Below the pieces are notes generated by a model. It had not been told where the DNA came from, made no database searches, and worked only from the letters and a program-made list of their open reading frames with translations. A stretch of DNA of 64,000 nucleotides from Pseudomonas taeanensis MS-3 (GTDB lineage Bacteria; Pseudomonadota; Gammaproteobacteria; Pseudomonadales; Pseudomonadaceae): NCBI RefSeq assembly GCF_000498575.2, contig NZ_AWSQ01000001.1, positions 1,221,914 to 1,285,913 of the forward strand. Reading direction: 5' to 3'. Both the position numbers and the translations under genes were made by a program. Shown here in pieces: positions 52,640-62,197 of this stretch; within the stretch, counting starts at the first letter, position 1, and every line of letters begins with the position of its first letter.

Positions 52640-55585
52640 ATGAGCCTGCCTGCGCTGGCCACTTTGCCTGCCACTCTTGATTTCCTTGCTCTGCGCGCCG
52701 AGCAGACCTTGCAGGCGGCCTTTGCCGAGCTGTCAACGGATGCCGCGGCGCGTTTTGCCGCCTGGGCGGGCTCTCGGCAAGAGACCCTGCGGCGGGTTAC
52801 TGCGGCCAGCGACTTCGTGGTCCAGCAGGCCTTGCGCGATCCGCAGATGTTGCTGGAACTGGCCGAGTCCGGTGAGCTGGAGCGCCCGCTGCAGGCTGGC
52901 GAACTGCGCGCGCAGTTGGCCGCGCAGTTGCTCGAGTGCGAGGGTGAAGACGAGCTGGGGCGACGCTTGCGGCGCTTTCGCAATCGCCAGCAGCTGCGCA
53001 TTATCTGGCGCGATATCAGTCGTCAGGCGGATCTGATCGAAACTTGTCGCGATCTCTCGGATCTGGCCGATAGCTGCATTGATCTGGCCTACCACTGGCT
53101 CTATCCCCAGCACTGCGCACAGTTCGGCACGCCGATCGGGCGGCGCACGGGGCAGGCGCAGCATATGGTGATTCTCGGCATGGGCAAGCTGGGGGCCCAT
53201 GAGCTGAACCTGTCCTCGGACATCGACCTGATCTTCGGTTACCCGGAGGGGGGTGAGACGGAGGGGGTGAAGCGCTCGCTGGATAACCAGGAGTTCTTCA
53301 TCCGTCTCGGCCAGCGCCTGATCAAGGCGCTGGATGCGATCACCGTCGAGGGTTTCGTGTTTCGTACCGACATGCGCCTGCGTCCCTACGGCTCTTCCGG
53401 TTCCCTGGTGTTCAGCTTCAATGCGCTCGAACAGTACTACCAGGATCAGGGTCGCGACTGGGAACGCTACGCGATGATCAAGGCGCGCGTAGTCGGCGGC
53501 GATCAGCAGGCCGGTGAGCAGCTGCTGGAGATGCTGCGGCCCTTTGTCTATCGACGCTACCTGGATTTTTCTGCCATCGAAGCGCTGCGCAGCATGAAGC
53601 AGCTGATCCAGCAGGAAGTGCGGCGCAAGGGCATGGCCGAGAACATCAAGCTCGGCGCCGGCGGCATTCGCGAGGTGGAATTCATTGCTCAGGCCTTTCA
53701 GTTGATCCATGGCGGGCGTGACCTCAGCTTGCAGCAGCGTTCCTTGTTCAAGGTGCTGACCACCCTGGAGGGTCAGGGTTATCTGCCAGCGGCGGTGACC
53801 GACGAGCTGCGCGAGGGCTATGCGTTCCTGCGCTATACCGAACATGCCTTGCAGGCGATCGACGACCGGCAGACGCAGATGCTCCCGGATAATGATCAGG
53901 ACAAGGCTCGGGTGGCCTTTATCCTGGGTTTCGCTGAGTGGTCGGCGTTCCATGAGCGGCTGATGCACTGGCGTGGGCGAGTCGACTGGCACTTCCGTCA
54001 GGTGATTGCCGATCCCGACGAGGACCTGGATAACGCCGAAGAGGAGGTCGTCGGCGGTGAGTGGCTGCCGCTGTGGGAGGACGTTCAGGACGAGGCTGCA
54101 GCCTGTCGTCAACTGGAGGATGCCGGTTTCGCCGACGCTCCGGCGGCCCGTCAGCGCCTCGCCGGCTTGCGCAGCGGCAATCAGGTGCGCGCCATGCAGC
54201 GCCTCGGTCGCGAGCGCCTGGATGCCTTTATTCCTCGGTTGCTGGCGCAGGCGGTGGAACACGACAACCCCGATCTGGTGCTGGAGCGTGTGCTGCCGCT
54301 GGTCGAGGCGGTGGCAAGGCGCTCGGCCTACCTGGTGTTGCTGACCGAGAATCCCGGCGCCTTGCAGCGTCTGCTGACGCTGTGCGCTGCCAGTCCGTGG
54401 ATCGCCGAGCAGATCACCCGCTTCCCTTTGCTGCTCGATGAGTTGCTCAACGAGGGCCGACTGTTCAAGCCGCCATTGGCGCCGGAGTTGGCGGCCGAGT
54501 TGCGCGAACGGCTGATGCGCATTCCCGAGGAGGATCTGGAGCAGCAGATGGAGGCGCTGCGCCACTTCAAGCTGGCACATCGCCTGCGCGTGGCGGCCTC
54601 GGAGATCGCCGGCTCCTTGCCGCTGATGAAAGTCAGTGACTATCTGACCTGGCTGGCCGAGGCGATCCTCGATCAGGTGCTGGCCCTGGCCTGGCGCCAG
54701 ACTGTGGCTAAGCACGGCACGCCACGGCGCGCCGATGGCAGTCCCTGTGATCCGGACTTTATCATCGTCGGCTACGGCAAGGTCGGCGGTATCGAGCTGG
54801 GCCATGGCTCGGATCTCGATCTGGTGTTCATTCATGGCGGCGATCCACAGGCCGAGACCGACGGTGTCAAGCCGATCGATGGGGCGCAGTTCTTCACTCG
54901 ACTGGGTCAGCGGATCATCCATCTGCTGACCACGCAGACCAATTCCGGGCAGCTCTACGAAGTCGACATGCGCCTGCGTCCGTCCGGTGCCTCGGGGTTG
55001 TTGGTGAGCTCGCTCGGCGCCTTTGCGCGGTATCAGGAAAGCGAAGCCTGGACCTGGGAACACCAGGCGCTGGTGCGCGCACGTGTGTTGGTCGGCAGCC
55101 CGCAAGTCGGCCGGGAGTTCGAGGCGGTGCGTGCGGCGGTGCTCGGGCGTGAACGCGACCTGAACGCGCTGCGTACCGAGGTCAGCGGGATGCGCGCGAA
55201 GATGCGTGACAATCTCGGCAGTAGGGTGACTGCCGCCGGAACCGCAGCCAATGCCTTCGAGGCCACGTCCCCCTTCGATCTGAAGCAGGATGCCGGTGGT
55301 ATCGTCGATATTGAATTTATGGTGCAATACGCGGCCCTGGCCTGGTCGCGAAAGTACCCGGAGCTGTTGGAATTCACCGACAATATTCGCATTCTGGAAG
55401 GTCTGGAGCGGCTCGGCTTGGTGCCTGGCGAAGATGCGCGCTTATTGCAAGAGGTCTATAAGGCCTACCGTATGGCGGCTCATCGCCAGGCGCTGCAAAA
55501 GCAGCCAGGCGTGGTGAGCGGCGATCAATTCCACGCCGAGCGGCGCAGTGTGTTGCGAATCTGGCGGGAACTGGGGCTGAACTGA
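52640..55585 (+). CDS. glnE: Glutamine synthetase adenylyltransferase/adenylyl-removing enzyme
   Basis: A 981-residue bifunctional enzyme that adenylylates and de-adenylylates GlnA. Two nucleotidyltransferase domains are visible: an N-terminal adenylyl-removing domain with GMGKLGAHELNLSSDIDL and a C-terminal adenylylating domain with GYGKVGGIELGHGSDLDL. Each is followed by a helical GlnE domain. The AAGGA site supports the ATG at 52640. It is divergent from aceE. Confidence 0.97.
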   Translation: MSLPALATLPATLDFLALRAEQTLQAAFAELSTDAAARFAAWAGSRQETLRRVTAASDFVVQQALRDPQMLLELAESGELERPLQAGELRAQLAAQLLECEGEDELGRRLRRFRNRQQLRIIWRDISRQADLIETCRDLSDLADSCIDLAYHWLYPQHCAQFGTPIGRRTGQAQHMVILGMGKLGAHELNLSSDIDLIFGYPEGGETEGVKRSLDNQEFFIRLGQRLIKALDAITVEGFVFRTDMRLRPYGSSGSLVFSFNALEQYYQDQGRDWERYAMIKARVVGGDQQAGEQLLEMLRPFVYRRYLDFSAIEALRSMKQLIQQEVRRKGMAENIKLGAGGIREVEFIAQAFQLIHGGRDLSLQQRSLFKVLTTLEGQGYLPAAVTDELREGYAFLRYTEHALQAIDDRQTQMLPDNDQDKARVAFILGFAEWSAFHERLMHWRGRVDWHFRQVIADPDEDLDNAEEEVVGGEWLPLWEDVQDEAAACRQLEDAGFADAPAARQRLAGLRSGNQVRAMQRLGRERLDAFIPRLLAQAVEHDNPDLVLERVLPLVEAVARRSAYLVLLTENPGALQRLLTLCAASPWIAEQITRFPLLLDELLNEGRLFKPPLAPELAAELRERLMRIPEEDLEQQMEALRHFKLAHRLRVAASEIAGSLPLMKVSDYLTWLAEAILDQVLALAWRQTVAKHGTPRRADGSPCDPDFIIVGYGKVGGIELGHGSDLDLVFIHGGDPQAETDGVKPIDGAQFFTRLGQRIIHLLTTQTNSGQLYEVDMRLRPSGASGLLVSSLGAFARYQESEAWTWEHQALVRARVLVGSPQVGREFEAVRAAVLGRERDLNALRTEVSGMRAKMRDNLGSRVTAAGTAANAFEATSPFDLKQDAGGIVDIEFMVQYAALAWSRKYPELLEFTDNIRILEGLERLGLVPGEDARLLQEVYKAYRMAAHRQALQKQPGVVSGDQFHAERRSVLRIWRELGLN

Positions 55586-55658
55586 ATTTTTCGTAGGTTG
55601 GAAAGCGCATGGCGCACCGACCTCATGTGCACGAATCGAATTTGAGGAGCAGGCAATT

Positions 55659-56582
55659 ATGTCGATGGCCGATCGTGATGGCGTGATTTGGTATGACGGC
55701 GAACTGGTGCAGTGGCGCGATGCGACCACCCATGTACTGACCCATACCCTGCACTACGGCATGGGTGTATTCGAGGGCGTGCGCGCCTACAACACGCCGC
55801 AGGGTACCGCGATCTTCCGCCTCGAGGCGCACACTGATCGCCTGTTCGATTCGGCCCACATCATGAATATGCAGATCCCGTTCAGCAAGGACGAGATCAA
55901 CGAGGCGACCCGCGCCGCCGTGCGCGAGAACAACCTGGAAAGCGCCTACATCCGCCCGATGGTGTTCTACGGATCGGAAGGCATGGGTCTGCGCGCCAGT
56001 GGCCTGAAGGTTCATGTGATAGTCGCCGCGTGGAACTGGGGTGCCTACATGGGCGACGAAGCCCTGCAGGTCGGCATCAAGGTGCGTACCAGCTCCTTTA
56101 CTCGTCATCACGTCAACATCTCGATGACTCGCGCCAAGGCCAACGGTAACTACATCAACTCGATGCTGGCCCTGCAGGAGGCGATCTCCGGCGGTGCCGA
56201 CGAAGCCATGCTGCTGGATACCGAAGGCTACGTGGCCGAAGGCTCGGGGGAGAACATCTTCCTGGTCAAGAATGGCGTGGTCTACACCCCGGAAGTGACG
56301 TCCTGTCTGAATGGCATCACCCGCAGCACCATCCTCACCCTGGCCGAAGAGCTGGGCATCAAGGTGGTCGAGAAGCGCATCACCCGGGATGAGGTGTACA
56401 TCGCCGATGAGGCTTTCTTCACCGGCACCGCCGCAGAAGTCACGCCGATCCGCGAAGTGGACGGCCGCAACATTGGCGCCGGACGCCGCGGTCCGGTGAC
56501 CGAGAAATTGCAGACCGCTTACTTCGATCTGGTGACGGGTAAGACCAGCAATCACGCCGAATGGCGCACCTTGGTCAAATAA
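55659..56582 (+). CDS. ilvE: Branched-chain amino acid aminotransferase
   Basis: A 307-residue fold-IV PLP aminotransferase that forms Leu, Ile and Val from their keto acids. It begins MSMADRDGVIWYDGELVQW, has HYGMGVFEGVRAY, and the PLP lysine is in MTRAKANGNY; GYVAEGSGENIFLV is the phosphate-binding region. GAGGAG lies 9 nt before the ATG. It is followed by a dispersed repeat before waaF. Confidence 0.97.
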   Translation: MSMADRDGVIWYDGELVQWRDATTHVLTHTLHYGMGVFEGVRAYNTPQGTAIFRLEAHTDRLFDSAHIMNMQIPFSKDEINEATRAAVRENNLESAYIRPMVFYGSEGMGLRASGLKVHVIVAAWNWGAYMGDEALQVGIKVRTSSFTRHHVNISMTRAKANGNYINSMLALQEAISGGADEAMLLDTEGYVAEGSGENIFLVKNGVVYTPEVTSCLNGITRSTILTLAEELGIKVVEKRITRDEVYIADEAFFTGTAAEVTPIREVDGRNIGAGRRGPVTEKLQTAYFDLVTGKTSNHAEWRTLVK

Positions 56583-56611
56583 GGCTGAACCAGGTTCGGT
56601 CGGCTTGTTGT

Positions 56612-56642
56612 GTAGGATGGGTTGAGCGAAGCGATACCCATC
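56612..56642 (+). repeat. GTAGGATGGGT-family repeat between ilvE and waaF
   Basis: A 31-bp single arm (GTAGGATGGGTTGAGCGAAG then CGATACCCATC). It matches the reverse complement of 33726-33756 with about three differences. Its ends (GATGGGT and ACCCATC) are themselves inverted, so it can fold alone. Confidence 0.65.
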
Positions 56643-56720
56643 ACTGCCGCAGGTCACCATTACCTGCGCATTAAGCATGTCCGGGAGGCGAAAGCCTCCC
56701 TGGTCGTTTCTGGAATTCGC

Positions 56721-57755
56721 ATGAAAATACTGATCGTAGGCCCCAGCTGGGTCGGTGACATGGTGATGGCGCAGACGCTGTTTCAGTGCCTGAAACAGCG
56801 GCATGTCGGCTGCGAGATCGACGTGCTGGCGCCCGAGTGGAGCCGGCCGATTCTCGAGCGCATGCCCGAGGTGCGTCAGGCCCTGAGTTTTCCGCTGGGG
56901 CATGGCGTGCTGCAACTGGCTACCCGGCGCAAGATCGGCAAGTCGTTGGCCGGCCAGTACGATCAGGCGATTCTCCTGCCGAATTCGCTCAAGTCGGCCC
57001 TGGTGCCCTTTTTCGCCGGTATCGGCAAGCGCACCGGCTGGAAGGGTGAGATGCGCTACGGCCTGCTCAACGATGTGCGGGTGCTGGATAAAGAGCGCTA
57101 TCCGCTGATGGTCGAGCGGTTCATGGCGCTGGCGTTCGAGCCGGGCGAGCTGCTGCCCACGCCGTACCCGCGGCCATCCTTGTCGATCGATCCGGCCACG
57201 CGCGACGCGGCCCTGGGCAAGTTCGGCCTGAGCCTGGATCGCCCAGTGCTAGCGCTGTGTCCGGGCGCCGAATTCGGCGAGGCCAAACGCTGGCCCAGCG
57301 AGCATTACGCTGAGGTGGCCGAGGCGAAGATTCGCGCCGGTTGGCAGGTCTGGCTGTTCGGTTCGAAGAACGATCATGCGGTTGGCGAGGAGATTCGTCA
57401 GCGCTTGATCCCGGGGCTGCGCGAAGAGGCGGTCAACCTGTCCGGCGAAACCGCGCTGGCCGAGGCCATCGATTTGCTGTCCTGTGCCAGTGCCGTGGTG
57501 TCCAACGACTCCGGCTTGATGCATGTGGCGGCCGCGCTGAACCGCCCGTTGGTGGCAGTCTATGGCTCGACCTCGCCGCAGTTCACACCGCCGCTGGCCG
57601 AACAGGTGGAGATCGTGCGCCTGGGCCTGGAGTGCAGCCCCTGCTTCGACCGCACCTGCCGTTTCGGCCATTACAATTGCCTGCGTCAGCTGAGCTCAGG
57701 CCCGGTGCTCGAGGCGCTGGATCGCCTGGTGGCCGATCCGGTTGAGGTCGAATAG
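56721..57755 (+). CDS. waaF: ADP-heptose:LPS heptosyltransferase II
   Basis: A 344-residue GT9 enzyme that adds the second heptose to the LPS inner core on the cytosolic face of the inner membrane. It begins MKILIVGPSWVGDMVMAQTL and has the GT9 donor region NDSGLMHVAAAL with YGSTSPQFTPP. The ATG at 56721 is chosen; the frame to 56622 enters the repeat. It is the first gene of the waaFCGP operon. Confidence 0.97.
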   Translation: MKILIVGPSWVGDMVMAQTLFQCLKQRHVGCEIDVLAPEWSRPILERMPEVRQALSFPLGHGVLQLATRRKIGKSLAGQYDQAILLPNSLKSALVPFFAGIGKRTGWKGEMRYGLLNDVRVLDKERYPLMVERFMALAFEPGELLPTPYPRPSLSIDPATRDAALGKFGLSLDRPVLALCPGAEFGEAKRWPSEHYAEVAEAKIRAGWQVWLFGSKNDHAVGEEIRQRLIPGLREEAVNLSGETALAEAIDLLSCASAVVSNDSGLMHVAAALNRPLVAVYGSTSPQFTPPLAEQVEIVRLGLECSPCFDRTCRFGHYNCLRQLSSGPVLEALDRLVADPVEVE

Positions 57756-57756
57756 T

Positions 57757-58773
57757 TTGCGTGTATTGCTGATCAAGACTTCCTCGCTGGGCGACGTGAT
57801 TCATACCCTGCCGGCTTTGACCGATGCGGCGCGGGCGATTCCCGGCATCCAGTTCGACTGGGTGGTGGAGGAGGGCTTCGCCGAGATACCCGCCTGGCAC
57901 CCGGCGGTCGCCCAGGTGATTCCGGTGGCCATTCGCCGCTGGCGCAAGAATCTCTGGCAGACCTTGAAGAATGGCGAGTGGCGGCGGTTCAAGGCGCGTC
58001 TGCGCGAGACCCGTTACGACCTGGTTATCGACGCCCAGGGCCTGCTGAAAAGCGCCTGGCTGACGCGTTATGTCAAGGCGCCGGTGGCTGGCCTGGATCG
58101 CAATTCGGCGCGTGAGCCGCTGGCCAGTCGCTTCTATGTCCAGCGCTATGCGGTGCCGCGTGAGCAGCATGCCCTCGAGCGCGTGCGTCAGCTGTTTGCC
58201 CAGGCGCTGGGTTACTCACTGCCAAGCGGTATCGGTGACTATGGCTTGAATCGCTGGCAGCTGGCCGCTGCTTCGCCGTCGCCCTATCTGCTGTTTCTGC
58301 ACGGCACCACCTGGCCGAGCAAGCATTGGCCGGAAAGCTGTTGGCGGGAGTTGGCCGAGCGCATGAGTGCGCAAGGCTGGGCCGTGCGCCTGCCGTGGGG
58401 CAACGCCAGCGAGCAGGCGCGCGCCGAGCGCATCGTCGCGGGGCTGGATAATGCGGCGGTGCTGCCCAGGTTGAACCTCGCCGGGGTGGCCAAGGTGATC
58501 GCCGGCGCCCAGGCCTGCGTGGCCGTCGACACCGGGCTCGGCCACCTGGCGGCGGCCCTGGATGTGCCGACCATTTCGCTGTACGGCCCGACCTTGCCCG
58601 GACGGGTAGGCGCATACGGACGTTCGCAGGTCCATCTGTGCGCCAGCGGTCCGAACGCCGGCAAGGGTGACCGGCATAAGCCCTGCTTCGACGACCTGTT
58701 GCCCGAGCGGGTGGCCACTGAGCTGCAGGCGCTGCTCCTGGCAACCCCCTGCCTGTCCGAGGATCGTGTCTGA
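57757..58773 (+). CDS. waaC: LPS heptosyltransferase I
   Basis: A 338-residue GT9 enzyme that adds the first heptose to Kdo2-lipid A. The family start is MRVLLIKTSSLGDVIHTLPAL, read here from a TTG at 57757 just after the waaF stop, with GAGG 9 nt upstream; an in-frame TTG at 57742 is the alternative. VAVDTGLGHLAAAL and YGPTLPGRVGAYG are the GT9 donor motifs. The stop overlaps the waaG start as TGATG. Confidence 0.95.
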   Translation: MRVLLIKTSSLGDVIHTLPALTDAARAIPGIQFDWVVEEGFAEIPAWHPAVAQVIPVAIRRWRKNLWQTLKNGEWRRFKARLRETRYDLVIDAQGLLKSAWLTRYVKAPVAGLDRNSAREPLASRFYVQRYAVPREQHALERVRQLFAQALGYSLPSGIGDYGLNRWQLAAASPSPYLLFLHGTTWPSKHWPESCWRELAERMSAQGWAVRLPWGNASEQARAERIVAGLDNAAVLPRLNLAGVAKVIAGAQACVAVDTGLGHLAAALDVPTISLYGPTLPGRVGAYGRSQVHLCASGPNAGKGDRHKPCFDDLLPERVATELQALLLATPCLSEDRV

Positions 58774-59894
58774 TGCAGTTGGCTTTTATCCTTTATAAAT
58801 ACTTCCCCTTCGGCGGCCTGCAGCGTGATTTCATGCGCATTGCCTTGGAGTGCCAGCAGCGTGGCCACACCATTCGCGTGTACACGCCGATCTGGGAAGG
58901 TGAGATTCCCGCCGGTTTCGAAGTGGTGGTGGTGCCGGTCAAGGCGCTGTTCAACCACAAACGCAACGAGAAATTGACCGCCTGGGTACAGGCTGACCTG
59001 GCCGCGCGCCCGGTCGATCGGGTGATCGGCTTCAACAAGATGCCCGGGCTGGATGTCTACTACGCCGCCGATGGCTGTTTCGAGGACAAGGCGCAGACCC
59101 TGCGCAACCCGCTGTACCGCCTGTGGGGGCGTTACAAGCACTTCTCCGACTACGAGCGGGCGGTGTTCGCCCCCGAGTCGAAGACCGAGATTTTGATGAT
59201 CTCCGAGGTGCAGCAACCATTGTTCGTCAAGCACTACGCCACCCCGACGCAGCGCTTTCACCTGCTGCCGCCAGGCATTGCCCTCGACCGCCGCGCGCCG
59301 GCCAATGCTGCCGAGATTCGCGCCGAGTTCCGCCGCGAGTTCGAGCTGGCAGATGAGGACCTGCTGCTGGTGCAGATTGGCTCCGGGTTCAAGACCAAGG
59401 GCCTGGATCGTAGCCTGAAGGCTGTCGCCGCCTTGCCGCGCGAGCTGAGAAAACGCACCCGCTTGATCGCCATCGGCCAGGACGATCCGCGCGCTTTCCA
59501 GCTTCAGGCCAGGACGTTGGGCATTTCTGATCAGGTTGAAATTCTCAAGGGGCGCAGTGATATTCCGCGCTTCCTGCTGGGCGCCGATATGCTGATTCAT
59601 CCGGCCTACAACGAAAACACCGGCACCGTATTGCTCGAGGCCCTGGTCGCCGGGTTGCCGGTGCTGGTCAGCGATGTTTGTGGCTATGCCCACTACATTG
59701 CCGAGGCCGATGCCGGTCGAGTGCTGCCCAGCCCCTTCGAGCAGGAAGGGCTGAATAGTCTGCTGGCCGAGATGCTCGATGATCCAGCAAGGCACGCCAG
59801 CTGGCGGCGCAATGGCCTGGCCTTTGCCGAGAAGGCCGATCTGTACAGCATGCCGCAGCGCGCGGCCGATGTGATTTTGGCGGAGCGCCGATGA
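58773..59894 (+). CDS. waaG: LPS core alpha-1,3-glycosyltransferase
   Basis: A 373-residue GT4 enzyme that adds the first outer-core hexose to heptose II (a galactosamine residue in P. aeruginosa, glucose in E. coli). The N-terminal acceptor domain begins MQLAFILYKYFPFGGLQRDF. The C-terminal GT-B domain has VQIGSGFKTKGLDRSL and the EX7E motif ENTGTVLLE. It is tightly coupled to waaC (1-nt overlap) and waaP (ATGA overlap). Confidence 0.96.
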   Translation: MQLAFILYKYFPFGGLQRDFMRIALECQQRGHTIRVYTPIWEGEIPAGFEVVVVPVKALFNHKRNEKLTAWVQADLAARPVDRVIGFNKMPGLDVYYAADGCFEDKAQTLRNPLYRLWGRYKHFSDYERAVFAPESKTEILMISEVQQPLFVKHYATPTQRFHLLPPGIALDRRAPANAAEIRAEFRREFELADEDLLLVQIGSGFKTKGLDRSLKAVAALPRELRKRTRLIAIGQDDPRAFQLQARTLGISDQVEILKGRSDIPRFLLGADMLIHPAYNENTGTVLLEALVAGLPVLVSDVCGYAHYIAEADAGRVLPSPFEQEGLNSLLAEMLDDPARHASWRRNGLAFAEKADLYSMPQRAADVILAERR

Positions 59895-60724
59895 AGTTAT
59901 TGCTGAGCGAACCGTTCCAGACCCTGTGGGCGGGTAAAGACGCCTTTGCCGAGGTCGAACAGCTGCAAGGTCAGGTCTATCGTGAGCTAGAGGGGCGCCG
60001 CACCCTGCGCACGGAAGTGGACGGGCGCGGCTATTTCGTCAAGATTCACCGCGGCATCGGCTGGCGTGAGATCGCCAAGAACCTGCTTACCGCCAAGTTG
60101 CCGGTACTCGGCGCCGGGCAGGAGTGGCGGGCGATCCGCCGCTTGCATGAAGCCGGCGTACCGACCATGACTGCGCGGGCTTATGGCGAGCGCGGCGGCA
60201 ACCCGGCGACGCAGCACTCCTTTATCGTCACCGAGGAGCTGGCACCGACGGTCAGTCTGGAGGATTTCAGCCTCGACTGGGCGCACAATCCGCCGGCTCC
60301 TGCGCTCAAGCGCGCGCTGATTGCCGAAGTGGCGAATATGACTGGCACCATGCATCGCGCCGGGATCAATCATCGCGACTGCTACATCTGTCACTTCCTG
60401 CTGCACACCGACAAGCCGGTGACCGCCGATGATTTCAGGTTGTCGCTGATCGATCTGCATCGCGCGCAAACCCGCAGCGTCACGCCGCGGCGTTGGCGGG
60501 ACAAGGATCTGGCCGGGCTGTACTTCTCCGCCCTGAATATCGGCCTGAGTCGGCGCGATAAGTTGCGCTTCCTGCGTGGTTACTTTCATGCAGCCAAGGG
60601 CCCGCAAGCGTTGCGACAAATACTGCGTGAAGAAGCGCCGCTGCTGACTTGGCTTGAGCGCAAGGCGGACAAGCTATTGGCTCGCTATGCCCGTAAGTAT
60701 GCCCCGGGAGCCGGTCATGAGTGA
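59891..60724 (+). CDS. waaP: LPS heptose kinase
   Basis: A 277-residue kinase that phosphorylates heptose I of the inner core; in P. aeruginosa it is essential. The protein-kinase-like fold carries Lys51 (YFVKIHRG) and the catalytic loop NHRDCYICHFLL with Asp163, then a LIDLHRAQ motif. It overlaps waaG by 4 nt and the next kinase gene by 8 nt. Confidence 0.96.
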   Translation: MKLLLSEPFQTLWAGKDAFAEVEQLQGQVYRELEGRRTLRTEVDGRGYFVKIHRGIGWREIAKNLLTAKLPVLGAGQEWRAIRRLHEAGVPTMTARAYGERGGNPATQHSFIVTEELAPTVSLEDFSLDWAHNPPAPALKRALIAEVANMTGTMHRAGINHRDCYICHFLLHTDKPVTADDFRLSLIDLHRAQTRSVTPRRWRDKDLAGLYFSALNIGLSRRDKLRFLRGYFHAAKGPQALRQILREEAPLLTWLERKADKLLARYARKYAPGAGHE

Positions 60725-61454
60725 GTGGCGGTTGACGGCGGATGCCGTGCCAGCGCTGACCAAGATGTTTGCCGACCTGGATGCGGTATTCGCCTTGCAG
60801 GGGGAGCTCATCACCCGTGATCCCCTGTCGGAGGTGATCCGTGTCGAATGCCAGGGCGTACGTTATTACGTCAAGCGTTACCACGGCGCCGGCAAGGGCT
60901 TGCGCAGGTTTCTCGGGCGGCCCCGGGTCAAGGCCGAGTGGCAGAACCTCAAATATTTCGCCAAGTGGGGCATCGCCACTGCGCCTATCGTGGCCTATGG
61001 GCTGGAGCGTAAGGCCGGTGCCTTTACCCGGGGGGCGTTGATTACCCGTGAGCTGGTCGGTACCGAGGACATGGGGCAATTAGCCTTGCGTAACGATGAG
61101 TGCCTGCGAGATAGCGCCTGGGTGGCGCGGGTTAGCCAGCAGTTGGCCAGCGCAACCCGCATCCTGCATAAGCGCCATTTCACCCATAACGATCTGAAGT
61201 GGCGCAACTTGCTGGTTAACCAGCAGTGCGAATTATTTTTGATCGATTGTCCGACTGGGAGCTTCTGGTGGGGGCCGTTTCTGCGTTATCGAATCATCAA
61301 GGATTTAGCCTGCTTGGATAAGGTCGCCAAGTACAAGCTGTCGCGTGCCCAGCGCCTGCGCTTCTACCTGCAGTACCGCGGACGCGAGCGGCTTGGCGCC
61401 AGCGACAAGAAACGCATCCGCCAGATCGTCGGGTTCTTCGAGGGTCGCGAATGA
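60717..61454 (+). CDS. wapP: Putative LPS core kinase (WapP-like)
   Basis: A 245-residue RIO/WaaP-like kinase. A nucleotide-site Lys is in YYVKRYHG, the catalytic loop is THNDLKWRNLL (Asp159) and LIDCPTGSFWW is the metal-site equivalent. From memory the P. aeruginosa homologue at this place is a second inner-core heptose kinase; the acceptor is inferred. The ATG at 60717 overlaps the waaP end by 8 nt. Confidence 0.87.
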   Translation: MSEWRLTADAVPALTKMFADLDAVFALQGELITRDPLSEVIRVECQGVRYYVKRYHGAGKGLRRFLGRPRVKAEWQNLKYFAKWGIATAPIVAYGLERKAGAFTRGALITRELVGTEDMGQLALRNDECLRDSAWVARVSQQLASATRILHKRHFTHNDLKWRNLLVNQQCELFLIDCPTGSFWWGPFLRYRIIKDLACLDKVAKYKLSRAQRLRFYLQYRGRERLGASDKKRIRQIVGFFEGRE

Positions 61455-62197
61455 AGGATTTTATCGCCGCCGAAGATCGTGCGCTCCTCGAGCGTCATGG
61501 GCTGGCTAGTTACGACGCGTTATGGACGGTCCAGCTGGAGGCCGTGGATGAACCCAATACCGAACGCGGTGGTTGGAGTAGCGTATACCGCCTGGATCTG
61601 GGCGATATGGCCTTCTACCTCAAGCGGCAAAGCAATTATCTGACACGGAGTCTGCGGCACCCGCTTGGCGAGCCGACCTTTGCCCGCGAGTTCCGTAACA
61701 TCCAGCGTTACTGCAGGCTGGGGATTCCTGCGTTGCAGGCCGCCTTCTTCGCCGAGCGTAAGGAGGCCGGTGCGCAACGTGCAGTTCTGCTGACCCGCGC
61801 CTTGGATGGCTGGCAAGATCTGGAGTACTGGTTGCTGCAGTGGGCAGAGCTACCCTCCGCTCAGCGGCAGGCGATCCTCACGGCCTGCGGGCAGTTGGCG
61901 CGCCAACTGCACGCGCGCGGACAGGTGCATGGTTGCTTTTACCCCAAGCATATTTTCCTCCAGGCACGCGGCGCGGATTTCGCCGCCCAGTTGATCGACC
62001 TGGAAAAGACCCGTCCGCTGTTCTTGGGTGTTCGCGATCGGGTCAAGGACTTGGAGCCGCTGCTACGTCGCGCCAGTGCCTGGGGCGAAGAAGAGGTGCG
62101 AGGGTTTCTGGCAGCGTACCTGGATTCGTCGAGTGAGCTTGAGTCGTGGTGGCGACGCTTGTCGCGGCGACAGCGCAATAAAGTGGGGCGCAGATGA
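61451..62197 (+). CDS. InaA-like kinase-fold protein of the LPS core operon (WapQ-like)
   Basis: A 248-residue protein of the lipopolysaccharide-kinase/InaA family (FYLKRQSNYLTRSLRHPLGEPTFAREFRNIQRY). The segment at the catalytic loop reads HGCFYPKHIFL (160-170). Aligned with WaaP HRDCYICHFLL it has no Asp at the catalytic position (Cys162), although LIDLEKTR follows. It may be a pseudokinase or use a shifted residue. It overlaps both neighbours by 4 nt (ATGA). Confidence 0.85.
   Translation: MKDFIAAEDRALLERHGLASYDALWTVQLEAVDEPNTERGGWSSVYRLDLGDMAFYLKRQSNYLTRSLRHPLGEPTFAREFRNIQRYCRLGIPALQAAFFAERKEAGAQRAVLLTRALDGWQDLEYWLLQWAELPSAQRQAILTACGQLARQLHARGQVHGCFYPKHIFLQARGADFAAQLIDLEKTRPLFLGVRDRVKDLEPLLRRASAWGEEEVRGFLAAYLDSSSELESWWRRLSRRQRNKVGRR

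Noticed and set aside
52733..55327. A minus-strand open frame of 864 codons opposite glnE
   Set aside because: Mirrors the glnE coding frame and shows no domain.
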